NCBI GenBank assembly: GCA_018607545.1
Contig: JABBBF010000234.1
Coordinates: 1 to 5,360, forward strand
Direction of reading: 5' to 3'
DNA length: 5,360 bases
DNA from: SAR92 clade bacterium
GTDB taxonomy: Bacteria > Pseudomonadota > Gammaproteobacteria > Pseudomonadales > Porticoccaceae
Positions 1 to 5,357 of the stretch are shown piece by piece. How positions within the stretch are numbered: the first letter of the stretch is position 1; each line of letters begins with the position of its first letter. A model generated the notes under the pieces. It was not told where the DNA came from. It was given only the letters and a program-made list of their open reading frames with translations, and ran no database searches. The position numbers and the translations under genes are program-made.

Positions 1-281
1 AGCCCGGTGGCACGCTGTTTTTCTCGACCATTAACCGCAATCCCAAGTCCTATCTATTTGCGGTGATTGGTGTTGAATATGTATTGCGTATGCTGCCCAA
101 GGGTACCCATGAGTACGGCAAATTTATTCGCCCGGCGGAACTCGGCCAGTGGATTAGAGAGGCGGGACTGGAGATCGACCAGATGACTGGCCTGACCTAT
201 AACCCGCTGACCAAGACCTACAAGCTGGTGGAATCCGATGTCAGCGTGAACTATATGATTTGCGCGCGCAAACCCGCCTAA
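1..281 (+). CDS. ubiG: UbiG, ubiquinone biosynthesis O-methyltransferase, C-terminal part
   Basis: This is the last 92 residues of a gene that begins before the window; the open frame runs from base 3 to the TAA at 279-281. UbiG is the SAM-dependent methyltransferase that carries out both O-methylation steps of ubiquinone synthesis. The visible part starts at a [16 protein letters not shown] segment, the late core of the class I methyltransferase fold, followed by the family's characteristic [20 protein letters not shown] stretch. That stretch is thought in E. coli UbiG to lie near the membrane-contacting insertion. It ends with [14 protein letters not shown] and [12 protein letters not shown], which match my memory of the E. 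coli C-terminus closely. The SAM-binding motif I lies upstream and cannot be checked. The methionine codon at 63-65 region is internal, not a start. mupP follows 12 bases after the stop, so the two are probably co-transcribed, as they are in pseudomonads. Identification is firm from sequence pattern alone. Confidence 0.95.
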   Translation, partial: PGGTLFFSTINRNPKSYLFAVIGVEYVLRMLPKGTHEYGKFIRPAELGQWIREAGLEIDQMTGLTYNPLTKTYKLVESDVSVNYMICARKPA

Positions 282-293
282 GGGATTTTTAAT

Positions 294-956
294 ATGCTCG
301 ATTTTAAGGGGTTGCTGTTCGATCTGGATGGAACACTGCTGGATACAGCGCCGGACTTTATTACTGCCTTAAACAAGCAGCTAAGCCTGCATGGTCGCGA
401 ATCGCTGCCGGATAATGCTATTCGCACCAGTGTCACTAATGGCTCGGTGGGTTTAATTCAGAGTGGCTTTAAAATCGATCCCGATCATGGGGATTTTGAG
501 GCTCTGCGCGAGGAGTTTTTGGAACTCTACTTTGCCAATCTTGCGGATAAAACGGCTCTATTTGAAGGACTTCAGGTGGTTCTGGATGAGTGCCGCTCGC
601 GCGAGATTCCCTGGGGCGTGGTAACCAATAAGCCCTGGCGCTATACAGAGTCGGCGATGATTAAGTTGGGGTTGATGGAAGCTGCAGCTACGGTGATCTG
701 CCCGGATCATGTGACTCAGACTAAGCCTCATCCGGAACCGATTTTGTTGGCCTGCTCGGAGATTTCTATGGCGCCCGGTGACTGTTTGTATGTGGGTGAT
801 CATCTGCGGGATATTGAGGCTGGGCGCGCTGCGGGAACCCGGAATATAGCGGCGGCTTGGGGTTATATTGAGCAGGGTGAGGATATTGCCGGGTGGCGGG
901 CTGATTGGGTTGTTGAGCGGTCTGAGCAGTTGCATTCGTTGTTGTTTGGGGGGTGA
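294..956 (+). CDS. mupP: MupP-like HAD phosphatase (N-acetylmuramic acid 6-phosphate phosphatase)
   Basis: This is a 220-residue haloacid dehalogenase-superfamily phosphatase with all four motifs. Motif I is D10-L-D12-G-T with nucleophile D10 and acid/base D12. Motif II is T111 in VVTNK, motif III is K144 in TKPHPEP, and motif IV is GDHLRD with D169 and D173. A helical cap occupies roughly residues 16-95. The ATG at 294 is preceded by AGGGA at 281-285, spaced 8 bases, which supports the start. MupP removes phosphate from MurNAc-6-P in the cytoplasmic anabolic recycling route that returns MurNAc to UDP-MurNAc in Pseudomonas and bypasses MurA, the fosfomycin target. The assignment over generic Gph (phosphoglycolate phosphatase) rests on its place directly after ubiG and on the TAPDF, WGVVTNKP and CPDHVT segments, which resemble Pseudomonas MupP as I recall it. 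In pseudomonads yciK follows closely; here a repeat block intervenes. Substrate is inferred, not visible. Confidence 0.85.
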   Translation: MLDFKGLLFDLDGTLLDTAPDFITALNKQLSLHGRESLPDNAIRTSVTNGSVGLIQSGFKIDPDHGDFEALREEFLELYFANLADKTALFEGLQVVLDECRSREIPWGVVTNKPWRYTESAMIKLGLMEAAATVICPDHVTQTKPHPEPILLACSEISMAPGDCLYVGDHLRDIEAGRAAGTRNIAAAWGYIEQGEDIAGWRADWVVERSEQLHSLLFGG

Positions 957-978
957 CGGACACTTACAGTAAAGCGCT

Positions 979-1079
979 CGTCATACTGGTGAAGGAACGT
1001 CACCCCAGCGCAGGCTGGGGCTAGTATCTTTATGGATCGCAGCGTAACGCTATAGATCCCAGCCTGCGCTGGGATGACG
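979..1079. repeat. Palindromic element A with an extra truncated left arm
   Basis: Bases 998-1079 form an 82-bp inverted repeat. The left arm CGTCACCCCAGCGCAGGCTG pairs with the right arm ending CTGCGCTGGGATGACG with only two mismatches over about 23 bases. Each arm is itself a small hairpin (CCCCAGC-GCAG-GCTGGGG on the left, CCCAGC-CTGC-GCTGGG on the right), and the centre holds AGCGTAACGCT. Immediately before it, 979-995 (CGTCATACTGGTGAAGG) matches the left arm of element C at 1266-1282 with two differences, so a second, different left arm sits next to the element. No transposase is encoded. It resembles REP/MITE-type dispersed intergenic repeats with GTCATCCC termini that I recall from several proteobacteria; that family link is from memory. 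Confidence 0.85.
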
Positions 1080-1088
1080 GTGGTTTTT
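998..1088 (+). terminator. Possible rho-independent terminator formed by element A
   Basis: Transcribed rightward, element A would fold into a long GC-rich stem ending at 1079, followed after four bases by five T residues (1084-1088). That layout could end the ubiG-mupP transcript 42 bases beyond the mupP stop. Against this, the T run is short and slightly removed from the stem, and the palindrome is a repeat element whose presence here may be incidental. If it terminates, yciK would need its own promoter, which I cannot find. Confidence 0.35.
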
Positions 1089-1090
1089 CT

Positions 1091-1175
1091 GTCATCTTGA
1101 CCGAACGAAGTGAGTGGAGAGATCTCTCGAGGTTGTACAGAGATCCTTCGGTTCGTTTCACTCTCTCAGGATGAC
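1091..1175. repeat. Palindromic element B (GTCATC...GGATGAC)
   Basis: This 85-bp imperfect inverted repeat is bounded by GTCATCTTGA and TCAGGATGAC. The outer 35 bases on each side agree at 23 positions when one is reverse-complemented, and most differences are transitions that still allow G-U pairs in RNA. Inside it, GATCTCT (1121-1127) pairs with AGAGATC (1139-1145) around an 11-base loop, and GAGAGATCTCTC (1117-1128) is a perfect palindrome. Apart from the terminal GTCAT/ATGAC it shares no clear sequence with elements A and C, so it looks like a separate repeat family. The motif with CGAACGAAGTGAG is of a type often dispersed in bacterial genomes, from memory. Confidence 0.75.
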
Positions 1176-1246
1176 ATAGGAATGCTCTCACTGGATCACA
1201 AAGGAATGTTCTCACTGGATGAAAAGGAATGCTCCGTCGGGATGAC
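1161..1246. repeat. Tandem array of about 24-bp units growing from the right arm of element B
   Basis: Four successive units can be aligned: 1161-1184, 1185-1208, 1209-1231 and a partial unit 1232-1246. The first includes the final 15 bases of element B (CTCTCTCAGGATGAC) plus ATAGGAATG. Units one and two agree at 20 of 24 positions, the third is one base shorter, and the fourth keeps only a CTCC...GGGATGAC half. AGGAATG recurs at 1178, 1202 and 1225. The array therefore looks like repeated copying of the arm of B outward to the right. Confidence 0.75.
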
Positions 1247-1265
1247 GGCAGTTTCTTTCGAAGGC

Positions 1266-1341
1266 CGTCATGCTGGCGAAGGCCAGTATCTTTATGGCTC
1301 GCAGCGTAACGCTATAGATCCCAGCCTACGCTGGGATGACG
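1266..1341. repeat. Palindromic element C, related to element A
   Basis: Bases 1266-1341 run from CGTCATGCTGGCGAAGG to CTGGGATGACG. The last 57 bases (1285-1341) match 1023-1079 of element A at 55 positions, in the same orientation. The left arm differs from A: it is the CGTCATGCTGGCGAAGGCC form, a small hairpin of its own (CTGGC/GCCAG), rather than the CGTCACCCCAGCGCAGGC form. A and C thus share core and right arm but carry alternative left arms. No coding capacity. Confidence 0.85.
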
Positions 1342-1417
1342 TTCCTACGCTGGGATGACGTTCCTGCGCTGGGATGACGTTCCTGCGCTGGAATGACGTT
1401 CCTGCATTGGGATGACG
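1342..1417. repeat. Four tandem 19-bp units, copies of the right arm of element C
   Basis: Four exact-length 19-bp units lie at 1342-1360, 1361-1379, 1380-1398 and 1399-1417. The consensus is TTCCTGCGCTGGGATGACG, with at most two differences from it in any unit. The preceding 19 bases (1323-1341), which are the right arm of element C, match the first unit at 17 positions, so the array appears seeded by that arm. It ends 30 bases before the yciK start codon. Copy number is likely to vary between relatives. Confidence 0.9.
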
Positions 1418-1447
1418 GGATAAATTACAAAAAGAGTACAAAAAAAT

Positions 1448-2215
1448 ATGCTATCAGCAACACAAATTGCCGAGTACCAACCACAACCCGACCTGCTGAC
1501 AGAGCGCATTATTCTGATTACCGGTGCCGGTGATGGTATTGGCAAGGCTGCAGCTCTTTCCTGCGCTGCTCACGGGGCAACGGTGCTTCTCGCCGGGCGC
1601 ACGGTGGCCAAGCTGGAACAGGTCTACGACCAGATTGTCGAGGCCGGCGGCCCGGAGCCAATTATCTACCCTGTAGATCTCGAGGGTGCGACCAGCGAGA
1701 ACTACGACGAGCTGTGCACTCATATTGACGAGCAGTTTGGTCATCTCGACGGTCTGCTGCTCAACGCCGGTATTCTCGGCCAGCGCACGCCGTTGAGCAA
1801 TTATCGCCAGGATGTCTGGGATAAGGTTATGCAGGTTAATGTTACTGCACAGTTTCAAATGACTCAGGCGCTGATGCCGGTTCTGGAAAAGTCTGCGGAT
1901 GCTTCGGTGATCTTTACCACCTCTGGTGTGGGGCGTGTTGGACGCTCTTTCTGGGGTGCCTATGCGGTATCCAAATTCGCGGTGGAGGGGTTGGTCCAAG
2001 TCTGGGCTTCAGAACTTGAAGGGCTGGGTTCGGTAAGAATTAATGCCATTAATCCCGGCGCCACGGCTACAAATATGCGTGCACAGGCTTTCCCGGCGGA
2101 GAATCCCGGCAGCCTAAAATCAGCGGCAGAGATTATGCCGGCTTATCTTTACTTGCTGGGTGCGGATAGCAAAGCGGTTAACGGACAGTCTGTCGACGCT
2201 CAACCGCAGCGCTAG
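1448..2215 (+). CDS. yciK: YciK-family short-chain dehydrogenase/reductase
   Basis: This is a 255-residue classical SDR, cytoplasmic and NAD(P)-dependent by family. The cofactor glycine motif is T25-G-A-G-D-G-I-G32, NAG is at 106-108, and the catalytic set is N131, S159, Y172 and K176 with the usual Y-x3-K spacing; the NPG motif is at 202-204. It matches E. coli YciK along its length as I recall it, including YQPQPDLL near the start, DGIG, WGAYAVSKFA and the MRAxAFP and DAQP segments near the end. The natural substrate of YciK is not established. The ATG at 1448 is the only reasonable start and leaves a nine-residue extension relative to E. coli. Its ribosome site is poor (AAGAG about 11 bases upstream) within an A-rich leader. 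In pseudomonads it follows mupP closely; here 491 bases of repeat separate them, so its expression depends on read-through or an unseen promoter. It converges on rluB with five bases between stops. Confidence 0.93.
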   Translation: MLSATQIAEYQPQPDLLTERIILITGAGDGIGKAAALSCAAHGATVLLAGRTVAKLEQVYDQIVEAGGPEPIIYPVDLEGATSENYDELCTHIDEQFGHLDGLLLNAGILGQRTPLSNYRQDVWDKVMQVNVTAQFQMTQALMPVLEKSADASVIFTTSGVGRVGRSFWGAYAVSKFAVEGLVQVWASELEGLGSVRINAINPGATATNMRAQAFPAENPGSLKSAAEIMPAYLYLLGADSKAVNGQSVDAQPQR

Positions 2216-2220
2216 AGCTA

Positions 2221-3057
2221 TTATTTATAAGTATTACCGCGTGCGCGCAGTTTCTTCTCTTTGCGCTCGCGCATATCGCGCAATACGTTCTTTTCACTAA
2301 ATCTCGGCGGTCTCAGCTTAACGGCGTTAAACAGTGATACCACCTGCTTGGGATCCAGTTCGATAAAGTCTGAGCTGCGCACAATTGACGGCAAGTCGAT
2401 AGGACCGTAGCTGATGCGTTTGAGTCGGTTGACCTCAACATCCTGGGATTCCCACAGACGCCTGACTTCACGGGTTCGCCCCTCGGCGAGAATCACTCTA
2501 AACCAGCGGTTGCGTCCGCCCTCATCACTGGAGCTGCGAGCATGCTGGGCTTTAACTGTCTGGAAACGGGCAAGTCCATCTTCGAGTATCACACCATCGG
2601 TAAGGCGCTTGATCATGGCCTCGTCTACATCGCCGTGAATACGTACCATATACTCGCGCTTAACTTCGTAGGAGGGATGCATCAGGCGGTTGGCCAGCTC
2701 GCCATGGTTGGTAAATAGCAACAGGCCACTGGTATTGATGTCCAGGCGGCCAATGGCAATCCAGCGGCCGCGACTAAGGCGCGGCAGGCGATCAAATACG
2801 GTTGGACGACCATCGGGATCCGAGGTGGTGCTCACCTCCCCTTCCGGCTTGCTGTACATCAGCACTCGAGGACTGTCGTCGGTAACAATTTTAATCGGTC
2901 GACCATCGACCAGAATTCGATCATCAGTCTCGGCGCGATCACCTAATTTAGCCACAGCGCCATTGACTGAAACTCGCCCGGCGGAGATCCACTTTTCAAG
3001 CTCGCGGCGCGAACCCAGTCCAGCAGTTGCCAGTATTTTTTGCAGTTTTTCACTCAT
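2221..3057 (-). CDS. rluB: RluB, 23S rRNA pseudouridine(2605) synthase
   Basis: This is a 278-residue pseudouridine synthase of the RsuA/RluB/E/F family. An S4 RNA-binding domain lies at about residues 3-50 (KLQKILATAGLGSRRELEKW). The catalytic domain carries GRLDINTSGLLL at 103-114 with the nucleophilic aspartate D106, followed by ELANRLMHP, and then GRTREVRRLWE at 193-203. The start MSEKLQKIL, the PEGE and DGRPTVFDRLP segments and the RLKRISYG region all follow E. coli RluB closely as I recall it, which separates it from RluE, RluF and RsuA. In E. coli the target is U2605 of 23S rRNA near the peptidyl transferase centre. The tail from about 250 is basic (RERKEKKLRAR), common in RluB. The ATG at 3057 lies inside the end of scpB (eight-base overlap) and lacks a strong Shine-Dalgarno, which suggests coupling to scpB translation. 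No terminator is visible before the convergent yciK. Confidence 0.95.
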   Translation of the reverse strand: MSEKLQKILATAGLGSRRELEKWISAGRVSVNGAVAKLGDRAETDDRILVDGRPIKIVTDDSPRVLMYSKPEGEVSTTSDPDGRPTVFDRLPRLSRGRWIAIGRLDINTSGLLLFTNHGELANRLMHPSYEVKREYMVRIHGDVDEAMIKRLTDGVILEDGLARFQTVKAQHARSSSDEGGRNRWFRVILAEGRTREVRRLWESQDVEVNRLKRISYGPIDLPSIVRSSDFIELDPKQVVSLFNAVKLRPPRFSEKNVLRDMRERKEKKLRARGNTYK

Positions 3058-3802
3058 GGTTGGAGCCGCTTCTTAAACTATCTGTATTAATTTGTGTGTC
3101 AATCTCTGCATCATCTTCGACAACACCGTCGGTCTGCTGCTGGAGATCGAAACCTTCTAAGCTATTTTCTTCTAAGCTATTGTCTTCTAAACTATTGTCT
3201 TCATCATTGGCTGCAACCGGAGCAGACGATATGTCCGTGCCAGAAAGGGCCAGCTCAAGCTCTGGATCGAGCTCGGCGAAATCTTTAATTTCACTGAGTG
3301 CTGGCAGCTGTTCAAGATTTTTAAGATTAAAGTAATCGAGGAAATTCTTGGTGGTTGCGTAGAGCGCTGGCTTGCCCGGCACATCGCGGTAACCAACCAC
3401 TCGCACCCAGTCGCGCTCTTGCAGGGTTCGGATAATATCTGAACTCACGGCCACACCGCGCACCTGCTCAATATCACCGCGAGTCAGCGGCTGGCGATAG
3501 GCGATTAATGCCAGTGTCTCGAGCATGGCGCGCGAGTAGCGTTTGGGCTTCTCGGTCCACAGTCGGTTAACCCATTCGGCGAGATCCTGGCGGACCTGGA
3601 AGCGATAACCGCTGGCAGTCTGCGCAAGTTCAAAACCACGTCCGCGGCAGTCTTCTTCGACCTCTTCGAGCGCGGCTCGAATCTGGTCGCGCGGTGGACA
3701 TTGGTCCTCTTCAAAGAGAGTTTCAATTTTCGCTATATCCATTGGTTTGCCGGCAGCTAAAAGAGCGCCTTCGATAATTTTTTTTATTAAATCTGCATTC
3801 AT
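3050..3802 (-). CDS. scpB: ScpB, segregation and condensation protein B
   Basis: This is a 250-residue ScpB. With ScpA and an Smc dimer it forms the bacterial condensin that compacts and helps segregate the chromosome; two ScpB bind the middle of ScpA. Two winged-helix domains are expected at about 1-75 and 85-160. The family signature TLALIAYRQPLTRGDIEQVR is at 96-115, and GKPALYATTKNFLDYF at 143-158. After about residue 185 comes a low-complexity acidic tail holding three tandem (D/E)NSLE repeats at 202-216. The start ATG overlaps the scpA stop as ATGA, and no separate ribosome site is evident, so translation is probably coupled. The TGA overlaps the first codons of rluB. The acidic tail is not needed for the fold and is usually poorly conserved; its repeats are covered separately. 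Confidence 0.95.
   Translation of the reverse strand: MNADLIKKIIEGALLAAGKPMDIAKIETLFEEDQCPPRDQIRAALEEVEEDCRGRGFELAQTASGYRFQVRQDLAEWVNRLWTEKPKRYSRAMLETLALIAYRQPLTRGDIEQVRGVAVSSDIIRTLQERDWVRVVGYRDVPGKPALYATTKNFLDYFNLKNLEQLPALSEIKDFAELDPELELALSGTDISSAPVAANDEDNSLEDNSLEENSLEGFDLQQQTDGVVEDDAEIDTQINTDSLRSGSNHE
3156..3200 (-). repeat. Three in-frame 15-bp tandem repeats within scpB
   Basis: Units at 3156-3170, 3171-3185 and 3186-3200 (on the + strand TCTAAGCTATTGTCT, with one change in each outer unit) encode ENSLE, DNSLE, DNSLE in the acidic C-terminal tail of ScpB (residues 202-216). Because the unit is five codons, gain or loss of copies keeps the frame. The TTA and AAT codons here are more A/T-rich than the rest of the gene. 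Confidence 0.95.
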
Positions 3803-4662
3803 GATGTTCTAGCTTTTACATGTATTGGGCCAAAGGATTCGCTCTGCACGATCTCTACCAGTGACTCTTTAATCAGTTCCATAATGGCCAAGAATGTTAC
3901 CACTACGCCAAGTTTGCCTTCGGAGAGTTTAAACAGGCTTACAAAAGGCACGAATTGCTCACCCTGGAGAGTTTCCAGCACTCGGGTCATACGCTCCCTG
4001 GTGGAGAGCTTTTCCATTTCCACCTGGTGGCTTTCAAACATTTCCGCGCGCTGCAGTACATCGGCCAGGGCGGATAGCACTTCGCGCATATCGACTGTCG
4101 GGTGCTGGACTTCCTGGTTGCGCTCTGGGGCATGGGCTGATGCCTGGTGGATATCGCGACCGAGGCGCGGCATCTCATCGATATCATCGGCGGCTTTCTT
4201 GAATCGCTCATACTCTTGCAGACGACGGATTAGTTCTGCCCGAGGATCTTCTTCGTCATCGTCCTCTGTTACCTGGCGGGGTAAGAGCATGCGCGATTTA
4301 ATCTCGGCGAGCATGGCCGCCATCACCAGATACTCTGATGCCAGCTCGAGTTGTATGGATTCCATCAGGCCGATATAGCCCATATATTGGCTGGTAATTT
4401 CGGCGACATTGATCTCGAGGATATCGAGGTTTTGCCGGCGGATTAAATACAGCAGCAAATCCAGCGGCCCCTCAAAGGCTTCGAGAAAAACTTCCAGGGC
4501 ATCTGGTGGGATATACAGATCTTTGGGTACCACGGTGAGCTCTTTGCCCTGCACCATGGCAAACGGCATCTCCTCTTGCTCGGGACGCGGGGTGCCACCA
4601 GCGATTTCGCCGGTTTCTTCGAGCGTATTATTCTCTTCCAGAGGGGTGGCTTGGATGGACAC
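3799..4662 (-). CDS. scpA: ScpA, segregation and condensation protein A (kleisin)
   Basis: This is a 287-residue ScpA, the kleisin that bridges the Smc heads and binds ScpB. The N-terminal Smc-binding helices follow FEGPLDLLLYLIRRQNLDIL at 63-82 and NVAEITSQYMGYI to 97. ASEYLVMAAMLAEIKSRMLLP is at 108-128. An acidic linker (EDDDEEDP) leads to the central ScpB-binding region, and a C-terminal winged helix spans about 235-283 (VVVTFLAIMELIKESLVE). The first 50 residues before the conserved domain are acidic and variable, as in other gammaproteobacterial ScpA. The start codon is GTG at 4662, with in-frame TGA and TAA stops a few codons upstream and a GAG six bases before it as a weak ribosome site. 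The ATG at residue 32 has AGGAG directly abutting it, too close to serve. It heads the scpA-scpB-rluB cluster and shares an ATGA overlap with scpB. No smc gene is in the window. Confidence 0.95.
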   Translation of the reverse strand: MSIQATPLEENNTLEETGEIAGGTPRPEQEEMPFAMVQGKELTVVPKDLYIPPDALEVFLEAFEGPLDLLLYLIRRQNLDILEINVAEITSQYMGYIGLMESIQLELASEYLVMAAMLAEIKSRMLLPRQVTEDDDEEDPRAELIRRLQEYERFKKAADDIDEMPRLGRDIHQASAHAPERNQEVQHPTVDMREVLSALADVLQRAEMFESHQVEMEKLSTRERMTRVLETLQGEQFVPFVSLFKLSEGKLGVVVTFLAIMELIKESLVEIVQSESFGPIHVKARTS

Positions 4663-4690
4663 AGTCGACTCAATTTATCAGATGGGCGCA

Positions 4691-4719
4691 ATTATAACCG
4701 CAATGCACAACTTAACCAT
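4691..4719 (-). promoter_or_regulatory. Probable sigma-70 promoter for scpA-scpB-rluB
   Basis: Reading leftward, a perfect TATAAT lies at 4696-4691, about 28 bases before the GTG of scpA, which would give a leader of roughly 20-25 bases. At a 17-base spacing the -35 position (4719-4714) reads ATGGTT, a poor match; the 16-base alternative TGGTTA matches three of six. There is no TGn extension. The weak -35 sits inside a 12-bp tandem repeat, which may mean activator dependence. The perfect -10 in a short gap that otherwise has no role is the main support. Confidence 0.55.
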
Positions 4720-4735
4720 CATGTTAACCATCATG
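4712..4735. repeat. Perfect 12-bp tandem direct repeat in the yciO-scpA gap
   Basis: TTAACCATCATG occurs twice back to back on the + strand, at 4712-4723 and 4724-4735, with no mismatch. The GTTAAC palindrome spans the junction and ATCATGAT spans the right end. It begins four bases beyond the yciO stop and covers the -35 region of the proposed scpA promoter, so it could be a regulator site, a simple duplication, or both. Confidence 0.9.
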
Positions 4736-4739
4736 ATTA

Positions 4740-5357
4740 TCAATTTGCGGAAAAATCGCCCATTCCCTGGCGGGTAATTTGCGGCAGGGCGTCGGTCATA
4801 TCGACCACAGTGGTCGGCTCCAGTCCGCAGTATCCGCCATCGACAATCACGTCCACATGAGCTTCCATGGCGGCGCGAATATCGTAGGGATCTGACAGTG
4901 GGTAATCATCACCGGGCAGTATCAGGGTGACGCTCATCATCGGCTCGGCCAGCTCTTCGAGAAGTGCCTGGGCAATGGGGCTATCGGGAACCCTCAGGCC
5001 GATGGTCTTGCGCTTGGGGTGCATCAGTCGCCGCGGCACTTCAGAGGTGGCCGGCAGGATAAAGGTAAAGGGACCCGGGGTGCTGGCTTTAAGGCTGCGA
5101 AAGGCGCTGTTATCAACCTTGGCATAACTGGCAAGTTCAGAGAGATCTCGGCACATCAATGTAAAGTTATGGTTTTTATCGATATGCCTGATGGCACGAA
5201 TACGGTCGAGCGCCTGCTTGTCACCTATATGGCAACCGATGGCGTATACCGAATCTGTGGGATAGACAATAACACCCCCTTTGCGAACAATCTCGGCTGC
5301 TTTGGCGATCAGGCGCTGCTGAGGGTTTTCTGGGTGGATTGAAAAATATTCGCTCAA
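4740..5357 (-). CDS. yciO: YciO, YrdC/Sua5-domain protein (TsaC-like)
   Basis: This is a 205-residue single-domain YrdC/Sua5 protein that matches E. coli YciO along its whole length as I recall it, including IHPxNPQQRL near the start, VIVYPTDSVYAIG at 29-41, NFTLMCRDLSEL at 64-75, PGPFTFILP, KRKTIGLRVP at 115-124 and PTTVVDMTD. Related TsaC/Sua5 enzymes make threonylcarbamoyl-AMP for the t6A tRNA modification. YciO keeps the fold and nucleotide-binding surface but its cellular role is not settled. The KxR and SxN signatures of TsaC/Sua5 appear here as K61-N-H63 and S142-V-T144, so full TsaC function is doubtful. The start aligned with E. coli YciO is a TTG at 5357-5355; its ribosome site would lie outside the window, so a longer N-terminus cannot be excluded. 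It ends 77 bases upstream of scpA in the same direction and may also feed read-through into that operon. Confidence 0.92.
   Translation of the reverse strand: MSEYFSIHPENPQQRLIAKAAEIVRKGGVIVYPTDSVYAIGCHIGDKQALDRIRAIRHIDKNHNFTLMCRDLSELASYAKVDNSAFRSLKASTPGPFTFILPATSEVPRRLMHPKRKTIGLRVPDSPIAQALLEELAEPMMSVTLILPGDDYPLSDPYDIRAAMEAHVDVIVDGGYCGLEPTTVVDMTDALPQITRQGMGDFSAN

Larger units (their letters stand above)
957..1447. other. 491-base intergenic block of palindromic and tandem repeats
   Basis: No credible gene lies between mupP and yciK. Almost the whole block is repeat: a truncated left arm (979-995), palindromic element A (998-1079), palindrome B (1091-1175), a roughly 24-bp tandem array continuing from B (to 1246), element C related to A (1266-1341), and a 19-bp tandem array continuing from C (to 1417). 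The remaining 30 bases before yciK are A-rich (AATTACAAAAAGAGTAC region) and hold its weak ribosome site. Small open frames in both directions here, of 61 to 82 codons, encode only translated repeat and match no family I know. I see no convincing sigma-70 promoter for yciK in it. The block probably arose by repeat insertion and local amplification inside a formerly compact ubiG-mupP-yciK cluster; that is inference. Confidence 0.85.

Noticed and set aside
890..956. G-rich, C-poor 3' end of mupP as a possible G-quadruplex or foreign tail
   Set aside because: There are several GGG runs, but not four within short loops, and the reading frame continues in a normal MupP-like C-terminus.
1030..1358. 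Small open frames on both strands in the repeat block (61 codons on - at 1030-1215; 82 codons on + at 1110-1358)
   Set aside because: They translate the palindromic and tandem repeats themselves, lack convincing ribosome sites, and resemble no family. Open frames across such repeats are common false gene calls.
1161..1417. Tandem arrays as a possible CRISPR
   Set aside because: The units are contiguous with no unique spacers, are 19-24 bp long, and no cas gene is present.
1399..1447. Possible yciK promoter (TTCCTG / TAAATT)
   Set aside because: The -35 matches only two of six positions and the -10 is weak; A/T richness alone explains the match.
1454..1999. Open frame of 181 codons on the - strand opposite yciK
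   Set aside because: It is antisense to a complete SDR with all catalytic residues, and its translation has no recognisable domain.
3884..4378. Long open frame (164 codons) on the + strand opposite scpA
   Set aside because: It is a serine/arginine-rich shadow of the scpA coding sequence; scpA is unmistakable on the other strand with overlap to scpB.
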